From contig JAUJEA010000005.1 of NCBI GenBank assembly GCA_030442035.1, positions 1 through 64,000 on the forward strand: a DNA stretch of 64,000 bases, in the 5' to 3' direction. Below, one piece after another: positions 9,812 to 19,106 of the stretch. The notes under the pieces are model-generated. The model searched no databases. It had not been told where the DNA came from and saw nothing but the letters and a program-made list of their open reading frames with translations. Position 1 is the stretch's first letter. Each line of letters begins with the position of its first letter. The position numbers and the translations under genes were made by a program. Source of the stretch: Splendidivirga corallicola. Its GTDB lineage: Bacteria; Bacteroidota; Bacteroidia; Cytophagales; Cyclobacteriaceae.

Positions 9812-10447
9812 AAGTTGTTGCTTACGTTGTTAAATTTTTAAAACTTTTAGGGGCTAGATTTTCTTTTTTCCTTATCAGTACATTATTAATATAGACGAAT
9901 TCTTTAAGAAATTAGTGGCTATTAGCATATCTGATTAATCTCATCGTCCTTATTTTATAATCTCTATCTATTTATTGTTTACATCCGTTCATTCTGCTTC
10001 TACATTGTTGCAATACTTTTTAGTATAAAATGCAATTTACTCCAGTTGTGTTCATTTTCAGTTCTTTTTTAAAGAAATACACTGGCAATTGACGTATTGA
10101 AGACATTAACAGCTTTACATCCATATTTTTTAGAAAATTTATGGTATTGGGATTTTTATGGATACACGATTACTTGACTTTTTCAGTTTGAATTAACTAC
10201 GATACATAAGAGTGAATTATACCCCTACTTCTATCTACCTCTTGTCCGAAATTCAAATGATACTTAAAAAATGAACAAGAAAGTAGAAATAGAAAAATTT
10301 GATCCTGCTAATTTAAGAAAAACAATGAATTACTGGCTAGTTTATAGAGGAATAGCTCTTAGAGACTTGATTAGCTGGGTTGACTATACTGGCTTAATTA
10401 ATAAGAATAAAACGATGGTATACCCTAAGTGAAGGGAACATCAATTT
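9812..10447. other. Intergenic region with one possible small gene
   Basis: This 636-bp AT-rich stretch separates two minus-strand genes. Its right part contains the 53-codon plus-strand frame at 10271-10432. Nothing else gene-like was seen. The left part, just upstream of 9811, should hold the promoter of the Asp-box gene. Confidence 0.4.
10271..10432 (+). CDS. Possible small protein of 53 residues
   Basis: ATG follows an A-rich leader (TACTTAAAAA), which is a normal Bacteroidota start context, and the frame encodes a charged N-terminus (MNKKVEIEKFD) followed by aromatic-rich sequence with RGIALRDLISWVDYTGL. No family is recognised. It is convergent with the beta-barrel gene and ends 16 bases before that gene's stop. 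It may be a short functional protein or a chance frame or gene remnant. Confidence 0.3.
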   Translation: MNKKVEIEKFDPANLRKTMNYWLVYRGIALRDLISWVDYTGLINKNKTMVYPK

Positions 10448-11911
10448 CTATTTAAAATGATATTTTATACCAATTCCAACATTAAGTGAAGAAGGATAGC
10501 TATTTAAATTATTGTCAGACTTGGAGAAAGAATTGATCGCAATGGAATACAATGGCTCCAATGAAAAACTATAGTTTTTTGCGAATTGGTAAGAGATCTG
10601 AGTGCCTATCAAACCATTGAAGTAAACAGAGCGATATGGAGAATCAACTCCTGGTTTGATTGTAAACTCGTCAACCGTATTGCTGTCATCACTAACCGTA
10701 TTCTCTATTAAAAAGTCAGTTGAGACACCACTTGTTAAGATAAGGCTCACCTTCTTGTTTAGGAGAACATAGCCCATTTTCACAGGTATTGAAACAAACT
10801 GAAACTGATTGTTCAAATCAATGGAGGCAAAACTCACATTGGAATTAGTGGCATTGTCAAGTACATCATTTTTCAAACTCTCAAGCCCGGAATACAATGG
10901 TACTCGATTATTGTTGGAGGCGTCCTGTAAAAATGCATTTGTTTGGGCATCAGCAGAATAGTTCAAATAGTTAACACCACTTTGTACAATCCACTTTTTT
11001 GCAATTTTAAAGCCCATATTAAAACCAACGGTGAATGTATTACCTCTACTGTTATCTTCTCTGATTTGCGCATTAGTACCTAGCCCATCGAGTTGTAACG
11101 CTTGCTCTACATTAGCTACGCCACGGGTCGATCCGATATTTGGATCGAAATAGCCGGAAGACATATTTAAACTGGCCCATAGGTTATCTCTGGGATCTTC
11201 CGAATCATCTTCTTTTTTGAAGAATTCAAAATTGTAAACCGGGACTTTTTCAATGGCAGCAATGGTTTTGCCTTCCTCTGTTTCATTAACATTGGCTCCA
11301 AGATTGTCTAATGAAGTCAATCCAAATGGTTCAGTTGAAGTTTCTAAAGCAAAGGGTGTTGCGACATTTACATCATTTCCCTTTGAAGTATTAATATCAG
11401 CCGCAATCAATTGATTATTATCGACTTCAGTATTCGCTAATAATTGGCTTTCTGTTCCCGTTTCAAAAATCTGTTTCGATGAGTTATTTTGTGCCTTATC
11501 ATCCGTGCTTTCGGATTTTGACAATGTTTCATTATTGCTCTGCGCAACAACATTTTGCTGATTCTTTAAATGATCAGTTGCTTGATTTCCTTCCGATGTT
11601 TCATTTGTTGGAATCTCTGACAGATCTTGCTGCGTGTTACTTTCGTTTTGAATATTCCCTGCTGTATTAGGAGAAATATCACTTCTCTCATTTAAAAAGT
11701 AAATTGAGCCGATGCCAAGAGACAAAACGATCGAAGCCGCTGCAATCCATTTATAATAAAAAATACCTTTTCTGTATTTTTTGGACTCTTCATTTGCCAG
11801 AAAATTGTCTACCTTGTTCCAAACATTTTCAGATGGAACCATCTCTGCTTCTTCAAAAGCATTTTTCCATGCTTCCTCGAACACCCCTCTTTTATTATCG
11901 ATATCTCTCAT
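10448..11911 (-). CDS. Anti-sigma-like N-terminus fused to outer-membrane beta-barrel domain
   Basis: The 487-residue product starts with a soluble helical part (1-50, with EEAWKNAFEEAE and VWNKVDNFL), then one transmembrane helix (about 52-73, KWIAAASIVLSLGIGSIYFL). A low-complexity polar linker (about 75-225, rich in N, T, S, Q and E) follows. The C-terminal ~250 residues show alternating amphipathic strands and end in GIGIKYHFK, as in PorT/OMP_b-brl barrels. The gene overlaps the upstream sigma gene by 17 bases, so the N-terminus is likely an anti-sigma domain. A single chain would link inner and outer membranes. Fusions like this are annotated in Bacteroidota, but the mechanism is inferred. 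Confidence 0.7.
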   Translation of the reverse strand: MRDIDNKRGVFEEAWKNAFEEAEMVPSENVWNKVDNFLANEESKKYRKGIFYYKWIAAASIVLSLGIGSIYFLNERSDISPNTAGNIQNESNTQQDLSEIPTNETSEGNQATDHLKNQQNVVAQSNNETLSKSESTDDKAQNNSSKQIFETGTESQLLANTEVDNNQLIAADINTSKGNDVNVATPFALETSTEPFGLTSLDNLGANVNETEEGKTIAAIEKVPVYNFEFFKKEDDSEDPRDNLWASLNMSSGYFDPNIGSTRGVANVEQALQLDGLGTNAQIREDNSRGNTFTVGFNMGFKIAKKWIVQSGVNYLNYSADAQTNAFLQDASNNNRVPLYSGLESLKNDVLDNATNSNVSFASIDLNNQFQFVSIPVKMGYVLLNKKVSLILTSGVSTDFLIENTVSDDSNTVDEFTIKPGVDSPYRSVYFNGLIGTQISYQFAKNYSFSLEPLYSIAINSFSKSDNNLNSYPSSLNVGIGIKYHFK

Positions 11912-12446
11912 AATTCAAATTTTCTTGATCCAACAGCTTCTTTTGCAATAACTCTTTCGCCCTGGCATATTGTGATTTGGAAGTTCCTTCACTAATGTTG
12001 AGCATCTTGGAGATTTCCTTATGCTTATAGCCTTCTATCGCATAAAGATTAAATATCACCTGACAACCAGTTGGTAACGATTGCACCATCTCCAGCAAAT
12101 CATTCAGTTCAATATGAGAAAGTAACACCTCACGTTCTGCCTGATGTTTCAGCTCCGTTACGTCTACCATTGGGTAGAGATACAACTTACTACGCTGATG
12201 ATTAAGTGCCGTGTTGATCACAATTCTTTTAATCCAATAGAATAATGACGATTCCCTTTTAAAATTTTTTATGTTCTTAAAAACCTTGATAAAAGCTTCT
12301 TGTAATATGTCTTCTGCCTCCTGGGTTCCCTTGGAATAGCGCATGCAGATAACCATCATTTTTTTTGAGAAATGATCATAGAGCTCCCACTGTGACTTCC
12401 TATCACCTTTGCAACACCCAGCTATTAATTGATCTTCATCTAACAT
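11895..12446 (-). CDS. ECF RNA polymerase sigma factor (sigma-70 family)
   Basis: The 183-residue sigma factor has region 2 with AEDILQEAFIKVFKNIKNFK (about residues 43-62) and region 4 with LPTGCQVIFNLYAIEGYKHKEI followed by the helix-turn-helix ending in KSQYARAKELL. It is translationally coupled to the anti-sigma/barrel gene by a 17-base overlap. The pair resembles the sigma/anti-sigma operon at 640-1726 but is clearly diverged. Signal and regulon are unknown. Confidence 0.9.
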   Translation of the reverse strand: MLDEDQLIAGCCKGDRKSQWELYDHFSKKMMVICMRYSKGTQEAEDILQEAFIKVFKNIKNFKRESSLFYWIKRIVINTALNHQRSKLYLYPMVDVTELKHQAEREVLLSHIELNDLLEMVQSLPTGCQVIFNLYAIEGYKHKEISKMLNISEGTSKSQYARAKELLQKKLLDQENLNYERYR

Positions 12447-12646
12447 AAATGAGCCTTGGCCTTTAAGACATACTTCAAATCAAAGACAACCCTACTTAAA
12501 AAAAGGTTGGAACTATATTATTTTTTAAAATCTCCCGTTGCAATTTATGGAAATTTTGACTCCATATAATTGATGTATATGTATTACATTTACTTCTACC
12601 ATTTAATCCGATGTCCCATTTATCAGTAAAAAGAACGTATTATTAT

Positions 12647-13942
12647 ATGAATAAAATACGCATCATCATATTGACGGCATGCATTTTTCATACTTGTGTG
12701 CCCTTGGATCAACCTGGAAATAGTTCACCAGCAACCCAAAAAAAACTCATATATGATGATCATGTGTACGAAAAAGAGATCAAGACCGTACAACTTTATC
12801 CAACTCGCAATGGCAGTGTAGAGCTTACACAGCCTCCAATTATCCCAATCAATCAGCTTAATCATCTGGTTTTATCTTTTGATGATTTGTACAACGATGT
12901 AGAGGATTACCGTGCGAAAATCATTCACTGCAATACGGATTGGACTCCCTCAAGACTTAGCAACATGGACTATCTAGATCAATACAATGAAGTTAGAATA
13001 GATCAATTTGAACAGTCATTCAATACCAGAGTTCCCTATATCCACTATACACTTTCACTGCCTAAAGTAAAGGTTACGGGAAATTATATAGTAGCTGTTT
13101 ATCGTGGAAGCAATGAAAATGATTTGATTCTGACTAAAAGATTTATGATCTTTTCCAATGATGCTATTATCAAGCCGAACATTGGCTTGTCAGGAGCAAT
13201 TGTAGAACGGAACACAAATCAACAAATAGAATTTGAGGTTAGCTATGCAGAATTTGACATTTATAACCCTTTGGAGGAAGTATCTATTTGTATAAGGCAA
13301 AATCAAAGGTGGGATAATGCCATTACTGATCTGAAACCCACATTTATCAACGAAGGGCAAAGACTATTGACTTATCAGCATTTTGATTTAAAAAACAATT
13401 TCAAAGCTGGGAATGAATTCCGTTTTTTTGACCTGAGATCTGTGAATTTTCCGGGTCAAAATGTATTTGAAACAAAACTTGAGGATAACAAAATATCAGC
13501 CTTTCTCATGAAGGATAAAAACCGAAGTGTCGAGGCTTTTACTCATTTGAATGATCTGAACGGTCAGTATATCATAGAAAAGGTTGATGCCAGTAATCCT
13601 GACATTGAATCGGACTACGTAAATGTGCATTTTTTCTTAGAAGCACCACGAGAAATTAGCCGTAATGTGCACATCATCGGGGCATTAACAGATTGGCATC
13701 AAAACCAAAATAATAAAATGTATTATGAACCGGAGCTAAAGGGATATGTGGGAAAGCTGTTATTAAAACAAGGGTGGTATAATTATCTATATTATACAAA
13801 TTCACCTGACAACAGCAATCCTTATCAATTCGAAGGGAGCCATTACCAAACCAACAATTTCTATGAAATCCTGGTTTATTACCGCCCTATCGGAGGTAGA
13901 GCAGATCAGTTAATTGGCTACCAAAGATTCAATTCTCAATGA
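12647..13942 (+). CDS. Type IX secretion system plug protein (DUF5103 family)
   Basis: The product matches the DUF5103 family, whose members close the periplasmic side of the T9SS translocon when no cargo is passing. An N-terminal beta domain (DHVYEKEIKTVQLYPTRNG and IPINQLNHLVLSFDDLYND) is followed by a second beta-rich domain ending in YQRFNSQ. ATG at 12647 is preferred to ATG at 12611 because it places the hydrophobic stretch IRIIILTACIF directly after a short basic start, giving a normal signal peptide, possibly with lipidation at one of two cysteines. The end overlaps the convergent cas6 gene by 7 bases. Confidence 0.82.
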   Translation: MNKIRIIILTACIFHTCVPLDQPGNSSPATQKKLIYDDHVYEKEIKTVQLYPTRNGSVELTQPPIIPINQLNHLVLSFDDLYNDVEDYRAKIIHCNTDWTPSRLSNMDYLDQYNEVRIDQFEQSFNTRVPYIHYTLSLPKVKVTGNYIVAVYRGSNENDLILTKRFMIFSNDAIIKPNIGLSGAIVERNTNQQIEFEVSYAEFDIYNPLEEVSICIRQNQRWDNAITDLKPTFINEGQRLLTYQHFDLKNNFKAGNEFRFFDLRSVNFPGQNVFETKLEDNKISAFLMKDKNRSVEAFTHLNDLNGQYIIEKVDASNPDIESDYVNVHFFLEAPREISRNVHIIGALTDWHQNQNNKMYYEPELKGYVGKLLLKQGWYNYLYYTNSPDNSNPYQFEGSHYQTNNFYEILVYYRPIGGRADQLIGYQRFNSQ

Positions 13943-14748
13943 GACTGACTCAGCTTAAAAACCTCATAAACCTCAGTTCTTTGAACCGGATTTATGTTTG
14001 CCAGGTCGATCATTCCAAAACCTTTACTCGTGAAAACACCTAAGCCACTGGTAAATACAAATTCCTGCACTTTAGGGTCCGCGTATAATTGAAATGGCAG
14101 CGTATATCCTCTCACTTCATACTTTACATCCTGATCATAAACCGGATAAATACGGGCAAATTTCTTTTGTTGTTCCTTAATTCTTCTGATATAGTCCTTA
14201 TCAGGGACTAATTGAAATTTATAAAAAGAAGAAATTTCTTCTGAAGAAAACTTCCCATATTTCTCCATTCTGTTCATCAGTGAGTCATACAACAAATCAG
14301 AGAATAAATCTTCATCAGGAGAAATGAATTTCTTATTTGAGTCGTCCTGGTATGTTGGATTTAACAATACCAAAGGTGAAATACAAATGAATTTCGTTAC
14401 CTCAGAAAAATCCGGTACACACTCTTTTTCAACATGTTCCGGGGTAAGTATCAGATTCCCGATTTCTACTTTTGGAAACTCAAATAGTTGTGATAAAAAG
14501 TAATCATTAAAGGCCTTATCAGGGCTTGAAAAGACCAATGTGACCTTATTGGAATAAAAATGCAAACCACTTCGACTTATTTTGGTTTGCCCCTTAAGCG
14601 CAGAAAAGTTATAATAAGAAAAGTTACTATACTTTTCATTTCCTCCTTTCACCAACATCCCCTTAACCATTTGTGCTAATAAGTATTGGTGATGGAAAGG
14701 TACAGAAGCACCTTTATTCTTCAGTGTAAATATAATTCGTACTCTCAA
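13936..14748 (-). CDS. cas6: CRISPR-associated endoribonuclease Cas6, solitary
   Basis: Cas6 cuts precursor CRISPR RNA within the repeat. The 270-residue protein opens with a ferredoxin-like strand-helix unit (RVRIIFTLKNKGASVPFHHQ, then LLAQMVKGML). It ends with the family's glycine-rich loop GLGVFTSKGFG (235-245). H19/H20 and Y45/Y46 are possible active-site residues; none can be fixed without a structure. No other cas gene and no repeat array was seen in the window. It sits between the T9SS plug gene (convergent, 7-base overlap) and ychF (same strand). It may process a distant array or act in another RNA pathway. Confidence 0.78.
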   Translation of the reverse strand: MRVRIIFTLKNKGASVPFHHQYLLAQMVKGMLVKGGNEKYSNFSYYNFSALKGQTKISRSGLHFYSNKVTLVFSSPDKAFNDYFLSQLFEFPKVEIGNLILTPEHVEKECVPDFSEVTKFICISPLVLLNPTYQDDSNKKFISPDEDLFSDLLYDSLMNRMEKYGKFSSEEISSFYKFQLVPDKDYIRRIKEQQKKFARIYPVYDQDVKYEVRGYTLPFQLYADPKVQEFVFTSGLGVFTSKGFGMIDLANINPVQRTEVYEVFKLSQSH

Positions 14749-14944
14749 TTTTATTTGCCAGCTTTACTCTTACCAAAAATCTCTAATACACTAATTACAA
14801 GTACTTAACGAAAAATGATAATAGAACGTTCTAACTATAATCAACCTATCTCCGAGAAAGGGAGAATTTTTTATAGTTATTATACAAATTTTGGGGTACG
14901 AAGGTTTTAATTTTTATAAAAAAATTTGTTGTGAGTGGAATATA

Positions 14945-16039
14945 CTACACATTAAATCTGAAATGCATAATATCTCCGTCTTCCACTACATAATCTTTTC
15001 CTTCAATAGATACTTTCCCTGCCTCTCGGCAAGATATCTCTGTTTTGTAAGTTTGATAGTTTTCCAGTTTGATCACCTCGGCTTTGATGAACCCTTTTTC
15101 AAAATCGGTATGAATCACGCCCGCTGCCTGTGGTGCTTTCCATCCTTTTTTAATGGTCCAAGCCCTCACTTCTTTCTCGCCTGCTGTAAAATAAGTAATT
15201 AAATTCAAAAGTGCATAAGATGCCTTGATTAATTTATTCAGACCTGATTCTTCCAGGCCATACTCTTCCAGAAACATTTGTCGCTCTTCGGAATCGAGTT
15301 CTGCTATTTGAGCTTCAATAGAGGCTGAAACCATTATCACCTCTGCACTTTCATTTTTCACTGCTTCTTTAAGCGTCTCCACATGTTGATTCCCTTCATT
15401 TATAGAAGTTTCATCTACATTGGCTACATAGATCACCGGTTTGGCTGTCAACAACTGCAAATCACTTACAGCTTGCTTGTCATCCTCGGATACATCAATT
15501 GATCTGGCGTTAAAACCGGCTGTCAATTTTTCCTTATAAATGGAAAGAATGGCAAGGTCCTTTTTCGCTTTAGCATCACCGGATTTAGCTATTTTCTCCA
15601 ATCGGCTTATCTTCTTCTCTACTGATTCCAGGTCCTTTAGTTGTAATTCATTATCAATGACTTCCTTATCAAAAACCGGATCAACACTTCCCGCCACATG
15701 GACAACGTTATCATCCTCGAAACATCTGATAACATGAACAATTGCATCAACCTCCCGAATGTTAGCCAAAAATTTATTACCTAACCCTTCTCCTTTACTG
15801 GCACCTTTTACAAGTCCGGCAATATCCACGAATTCAATAACTGTAGGCAGTACCTTTTGAGGACTCACTAGCCCCTCCAATATATTCAATCTTATATCCG
15901 GAACAGTAATTACACCAACATTAGGTTCAATTGTGCAAAAAGGAAAATTTGCAGCCTCGGCTTTAGCATTAGAAAGTGCATTGAACAAAGTTGATTTGCC
16001 GACATTTGGCAATCCAACTATACCACATTGCAGACCCAT
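14945..16039 (-). CDS. ychF: Redox-regulated P-loop ATPase YchF (OLA1 family)
   Basis: YchF is a ribosome-associated Obg-like ATPase. The P-loop is [12 protein letters not shown] (about 9-20), the G3 region is [20 protein letters not shown], and the G4 position reads NVDE rather than the GTPase NKxD, which is the known reason for ATP preference in this family. The C-terminal TGS domain includes [20 protein letters not shown] and ends with MHFRFNV. Length 364 is standard and the N-terminal [17 protein letters not shown] confirms the start. Confidence 0.97.
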   Translation of the reverse strand: MGLQCGIVGLPNVGKSTLFNALSNAKAEAANFPFCTIEPNVGVITVPDIRLNILEGLVSPQKVLPTVIEFVDIAGLVKGASKGEGLGNKFLANIREVDAIVHVIRCFEDDNVVHVAGSVDPVFDKEVIDNELQLKDLESVEKKISRLEKIAKSGDAKAKKDLAILSIYKEKLTAGFNARSIDVSEDDKQAVSDLQLLTAKPVIYVANVDETSINEGNQHVETLKEAVKNESAEVIMVSASIEAQIAELDSEERQMFLEEYGLEESGLNKLIKASYALLNLITYFTAGEKEVRAWTIKKGWKAPQAAGVIHTDFEKGFIKAEVIKLENYQTYKTEISCREAGKVSIEGKDYVVEDGDIMHFRFNV

Positions 16040-16054
16040 ATAAATCCCTGTAAT

Positions 16055-17161
16055 TTAAGTCGTTCTAAAAATCCTATACTTTTTATACCCATGATAAAGT
16101 TCGATTACAGATACGCGAAGTATCGTGTAAACAGGTATGGCTACAATCATACCAACAACGTTGGCGATTGTTGCGCCCGCAAAGATAATAATAAAAATTT
16201 CCAATGGATGGGCTTTCACACTTTTTGAAAAAATAAGCGGTTGAAGTACCAGATTATCAGTTAGCTGAACGATGGAAAAGACAATGGATATCTTCAATAT
16301 AAGTAAGATGTAATCCTGGGTTTCCATAAGAGGTCCTGAAGTAGATATACCTACGATGATCCCAAAAATCGCTCCTAATAAGGGGCCAGCATAAGGGATC
16401 AAATTAGCTACAGCAGCGAATACGGCAATGGTTAAAAAGTATTTAATTCCAACAATGCTTAATCCCAAAGAAGCGATACTAAAAATGGCAATCATCTGGA
16501 ATAACAAACCAATCAGGTAGTTGGATAAAAGTTTTTCTATCTTATGAATTGCGCTGATCGTTACCTCAAAATATTTATTTGGAATGATTGAAATAAATTG
16601 TTTGCGCCTTGTGCCCTTTTCATATAAAAGAAAAAAAGTAATGAAGGTCACCGCTAAAATACCCACAAGCACATTTCCGGTTATGGACAATATCTCATTT
16701 AAGATGGCTTCGAAGTTCATCTTTGACAAAAGATTTAAAATACTTGTCTTGAGTCCATTCACCATAAATCCTTGCTCAAGATCCCAAAATCCTTTTTCAA
16801 TTATATAGGCCTCCAGGGTTTGAAGCGGCACTGTGAGTTTAACATAGAGATTTTCATAATCAATGTTCATCAATACCTGTACCTGCTCCGAAACCAGTGG
16901 GACAAACAGAAGCACAAAGGAGGTAAACACCGCTATCATGACTAAAAAACTAACAAATACAGCGAGGATCCGGGGTACTTTATACTTAAAAAGCTGTGTT
17001 TGACTGATGTAGTTTGTGAGCGGTCGTAGAATAGTTGCAAGAACTATTGAAAGAGCAATGTAAATGGCAATGTTTGAAAAATACCATACCAAAAAAAGGA
17101 AAAGAGCAACTCCAAGAAAAACATAGAGGAATGTTTTATTGAAAATTGCAGGTACTTTCAT
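16055..17161 (-). CDS. AI-2E family (UPF0118/TqsA-PerM) membrane transporter
   Basis: The product has the family's paired N-terminal helices, a long periplasmic segment, and a C-terminal helical bundle with ANLIPYAGPLLGAIFG and the conserved PLIFSKSVKAHPLEIFIIIF. Families of this type export autoinducer-2, ions or other small solutes; the substrate here is unknown. The frame stays open up to 17212, but the start is placed at ATG 17161 (MKVPAIFNKTF). The extra 17 codons lie over the terminator hairpin at 17187-17209 that belongs to the upstream PUR gene. Confidence 0.88.
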   Translation of the reverse strand: MKVPAIFNKTFLYVFLGVALFLFLVWYFSNIAIYIALSIVLATILRPLTNYISQTQLFKYKVPRILAVFVSFLVMIAVFTSFVLLFVPLVSEQVQVLMNIDYENLYVKLTVPLQTLEAYIIEKGFWDLEQGFMVNGLKTSILNLLSKMNFEAILNEILSITGNVLVGILAVTFITFFLLYEKGTRRKQFISIIPNKYFEVTISAIHKIEKLLSNYLIGLLFQMIAIFSIASLGLSIVGIKYFLTIAVFAAVANLIPYAGPLLGAIFGIIVGISTSGPLMETQDYILLILKISIVFSIVQLTDNLVLQPLIFSKSVKAHPLEIFIIIFAGATIANVVGMIVAIPVYTILRVSVIELYHGYKKYRIFRTT

Positions 17162-17177
17162 AGATAAAATTAACAAA

Positions 17178-17212
17178 AAAGAAAGCTCTTGATGCAACAT
17201 CAAGAGCTTCAA
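17178..17212 (-). terminator. Terminator after the PUR gene; decides the start of the permease gene
   Basis: On the minus strand GCTCTTGATG pairs with CATCAAGAGC around a 3-base loop (17187-17209) and is followed by a T-rich run (TTTCTTTTTTG). It lies 20 bases after the stop of the PUR gene. Confidence 0.8.
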
Positions 17213-17231
17213 ATAATATTTTATTTAAAAT

Positions 17232-17576
17232 TTAATCCCATTTTAGCTCAGTACCTTCTGAGCTGTCTCCTCCTTCTGCAGGTGCGGGGCTGGTTTCAAA
17301 TTGAGAGAAGTCCACTTCCGGCAGTAATTCGGTTTTTACATGCTCGATGGTTTCGTTCAAGGCATCTTTGAATTTATCAAAGTCCTCTTTATACAAGAAA
17401 ATCTTATGTTTCTCGTAAACGTACCCATCATCCTTGAATTTTCTTTTACTTTCCGTAATAGTCAGGTAATAATCATTTGAACGAGTTGCTTTAACATCAA
17501 AGAAATAAGTGCGCTTTCCGGCTCTTACTCTTTGTGAATGAATTTCTTCCCTCTCGTTTTGCTTATTCTCTTCCAC
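17232..17576 (-). CDS. PUR-alpha-like nucleic-acid-binding protein (DUF3276)
   Basis: The 114-residue protein matches the Bacteroidota DUF3276/PUR family: SQRVRAGKRTYFFDVKAT, then SNDYYLTITESKRKF and the helix DFDKFKDALNETIEHVK, forming one PUR repeat that binds single-stranded DNA or RNA. The C-terminal tail is acidic and disordered. The gene has its own terminator and is separated from the divergent RlpA gene by about 130 bases. The role is probably transcriptional or post-transcriptional regulation by analogy with the Borrelia PUR protein; the targets are unknown. Confidence 0.85.
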   Translation of the reverse strand: MEENKQNEREEIHSQRVRAGKRTYFFDVKATRSNDYYLTITESKRKFKDDGYVYEKHKIFLYKEDFDKFKDALNETIEHVKTELLPEVDFSQFETSPAPAEGGDSSEGTELKWD

Positions 17577-17705
17577 AATCCTAAGTTTTTAATTGTAAAT
17601 ACAGATAAAAGTTCGGTATAAAATGTAATTTAAATTTAATAATGCTGTTAAATATAGTATATTCATTCGCATTAATGCAAACTTACCCCTAAGAAATTCT
17701 TTAAA

Positions 17706-18080
17706 TTGGCACAAAAAATTACATTTTTATTGATAATTTTTTCCTTTTTAACCTGTGGTTCACAACACGAAAGACAACAATACCAGGAAACGGGTATGGC
17801 TTCTTTTTATAATGATAAGTTTGAAGGAAAAAAAACAGCCAGTGGGGAAAAATACAAGGCATCGAAATTCACAGCCGCTCATAAATCGTTGAAATTTAAT
17901 ACTTTAATAAAGGTGACAAACCTGAAAAATAAAAAAACCGTAATTGTGAGAGTTAATGACAGGGGCCCTTTCAAGAAAAATCGGATAGTTGATGTTTCCA
18001 AGGCTGCCGCCAGAAAACTTAATATGGAACAAGACGGAATAGTCAATGTGAAGATAGAAGTTGTAGAAAAACGCAAATAA
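17706..18080 (+). CDS. RlpA-like double-psi beta-barrel lipoprotein
   Basis: A hydrophobic N-terminus (ITFLLIIFSFLTCG) with a cysteine near residue 17 indicates a lipoprotein signal. The rest is a compact RlpA double-psi barrel: ETGMASFYNDKFEGKKTASG, then AAHKSLKFNTLIKVTNL and VRVNDRGPF, with the conserved D of the NDRGPF motif. RlpA proteins bind, and in some species cleave, peptidoglycan without stem peptides. There is no C-terminal SPOR domain, which fits the short 124-residue form. The start is TTG at 17706; no ATG is available upstream of the signal sequence. Confidence 0.88.
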   Translation: MAQKITFLLIIFSFLTCGSQHERQQYQETGMASFYNDKFEGKKTASGEKYKASKFTAAHKSLKFNTLIKVTNLKNKKTVIVRVNDRGPFKKNRIVDVSKAAARKLNMEQDGIVNVKIEVVEKRK

Positions 18081-18086
18081 TCTTAC

Positions 18087-18136
18087 AAAGGATTTGGCCT
18101 ACCGTTTTGCAAAGCAGTTTTAAAATCCTTTTTTTG
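18087..18136 (+). terminator. Probable terminator after the RlpA-like gene
   Basis: AAAGGATTT (18087-18095) can pair with AAATCCTTT (18123-18131), followed by TTTTT. The loop is long (27 bases) and contains a small TTTTGC/GCA hairpin, so termination may be partial and allow read-through into the DUF58 gene. Confidence 0.45.
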
Positions 18137-18143
18137 AAAAATC

Positions 18144-19049
18144 ATGCAGATTGATCTTAAACGTGTTAGAGAGTTTGGTAATATTGAGCTTTTGGCCAAA
18201 CAACTGGTAGAAGGTTTTATCACAGGTCTTCATAAATCTCCATATCATGGATTTTCAGTAGAATTTGCAGAACATCGCCTATACAATACCGGTGAAAGCA
18301 CACGGCATATTGACTGGAAGGTATTTGCCAAAACGGATCGCTTATATTCAAAGCGATATGAAGAAGAAACTAATTTGAGGTGTCATCTGGTACTGGATAA
18401 TTCCTCCTCGATGTATTATCCTGTTGCTAATAGAGGTAAGGTAGTATTTAGTATTATGTCTGCTGCTGCATTGGCGCACCTTTTACAAAAACAAAGAGAT
18501 GCAGTTGGACTATTCTCTTTTTCAGAGGACATTGAAGTACAGACTCAGGTAAAATCCACGCCAACGCATTTGCATAAGCTTTTTATCACACTGGAAAATA
18601 TCCTTCAGGAAAAATCGAAATCAAAAAAAACCTCCGTAGCAGATGTGCTGCACCAAATTGCTGAAAAGATTCATAAAAGATCGCTTGTGGTAATCTTTAG
18701 TGACATGTTTCAAAATCAGTCAAATCAAGAAGAAATTTTCAGGGCACTGCAGCATCTTAGACATAACAAACATGAGGTACTGTTATTCCATGTGACCGAT
18801 CATAAAACAGAGTTAGATTTTGATTTTGAAGAAAGACCATATGAGTTCCAGGATATAGAAAGTGGGGAGAAATTAAAGTTGCAACCTTCCCAGGTAAAAA
18901 AGGCCTATCGAAAGCATATGAATGATTATTATAAGGACCTCAAATTAAAATGCGGTCAATTTAAAATCGATTATGTTGAGGCTGATATCAATATGGACTT
19001 TGACCATATATTGAGCTCCTTCCTGATCAAAAGAGCTAAGATGAAATAA
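18144..19049 (+). CDS. DUF58 domain protein (von Willebrand A-like)
   Basis: The 301-residue protein has the DUF58 signature GESTRHIDWKVFAKTDRLYS followed by a VWA-like fold whose MIDAS-type motif is LDNSSSM (DxSxS). DUF58 proteins usually work with MoxR AAA+ ATPases in assembling or activating envelope proteins, but no moxR gene is in this window. No transmembrane segment is present, so it is probably cytoplasmic. The gene starts 63 bases after the RlpA-like gene, with a terminator-like hairpin between them. Confidence 0.9.
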   Translation: MQIDLKRVREFGNIELLAKQLVEGFITGLHKSPYHGFSVEFAEHRLYNTGESTRHIDWKVFAKTDRLYSKRYEEETNLRCHLVLDNSSSMYYPVANRGKVVFSIMSAAALAHLLQKQRDAVGLFSFSEDIEVQTQVKSTPTHLHKLFITLENILQEKSKSKKTSVADVLHQIAEKIHKRSLVVIFSDMFQNQSNQEEIFRALQHLRHNKHEVLLFHVTDHKTELDFDFEERPYEFQDIESGEKLKLQPSQVKKAYRKHMNDYYKDLKLKCGQFKIDYVEADINMDFDHILSSFLIKRAKMK

Positions 19050-19052
19050 AAT

Positions 19053-19082
19053 AAAGCGAGCTACTCTAAACTCGCTTTTCTA
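19053..19082 (+). terminator. Terminator after DUF58 gene
   Basis: AAAGCGAG (19053-19060) pairs with CTCGCTTT (19071-19078) and is followed by TTC and more T-rich sequence. It also faces the convergent ferredoxin gene and could serve both directions. Confidence 0.7.
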
Positions 19083-19106
19083 TTGTTTTAATAAACTGAT
19101 TTCGCT

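Noticed and set aside
14749-14944. CRISPR repeats next to cas6
   Set aside because: The 196 bases upstream of cas6 contain no repeated unit; no array was found anywhere in the window.
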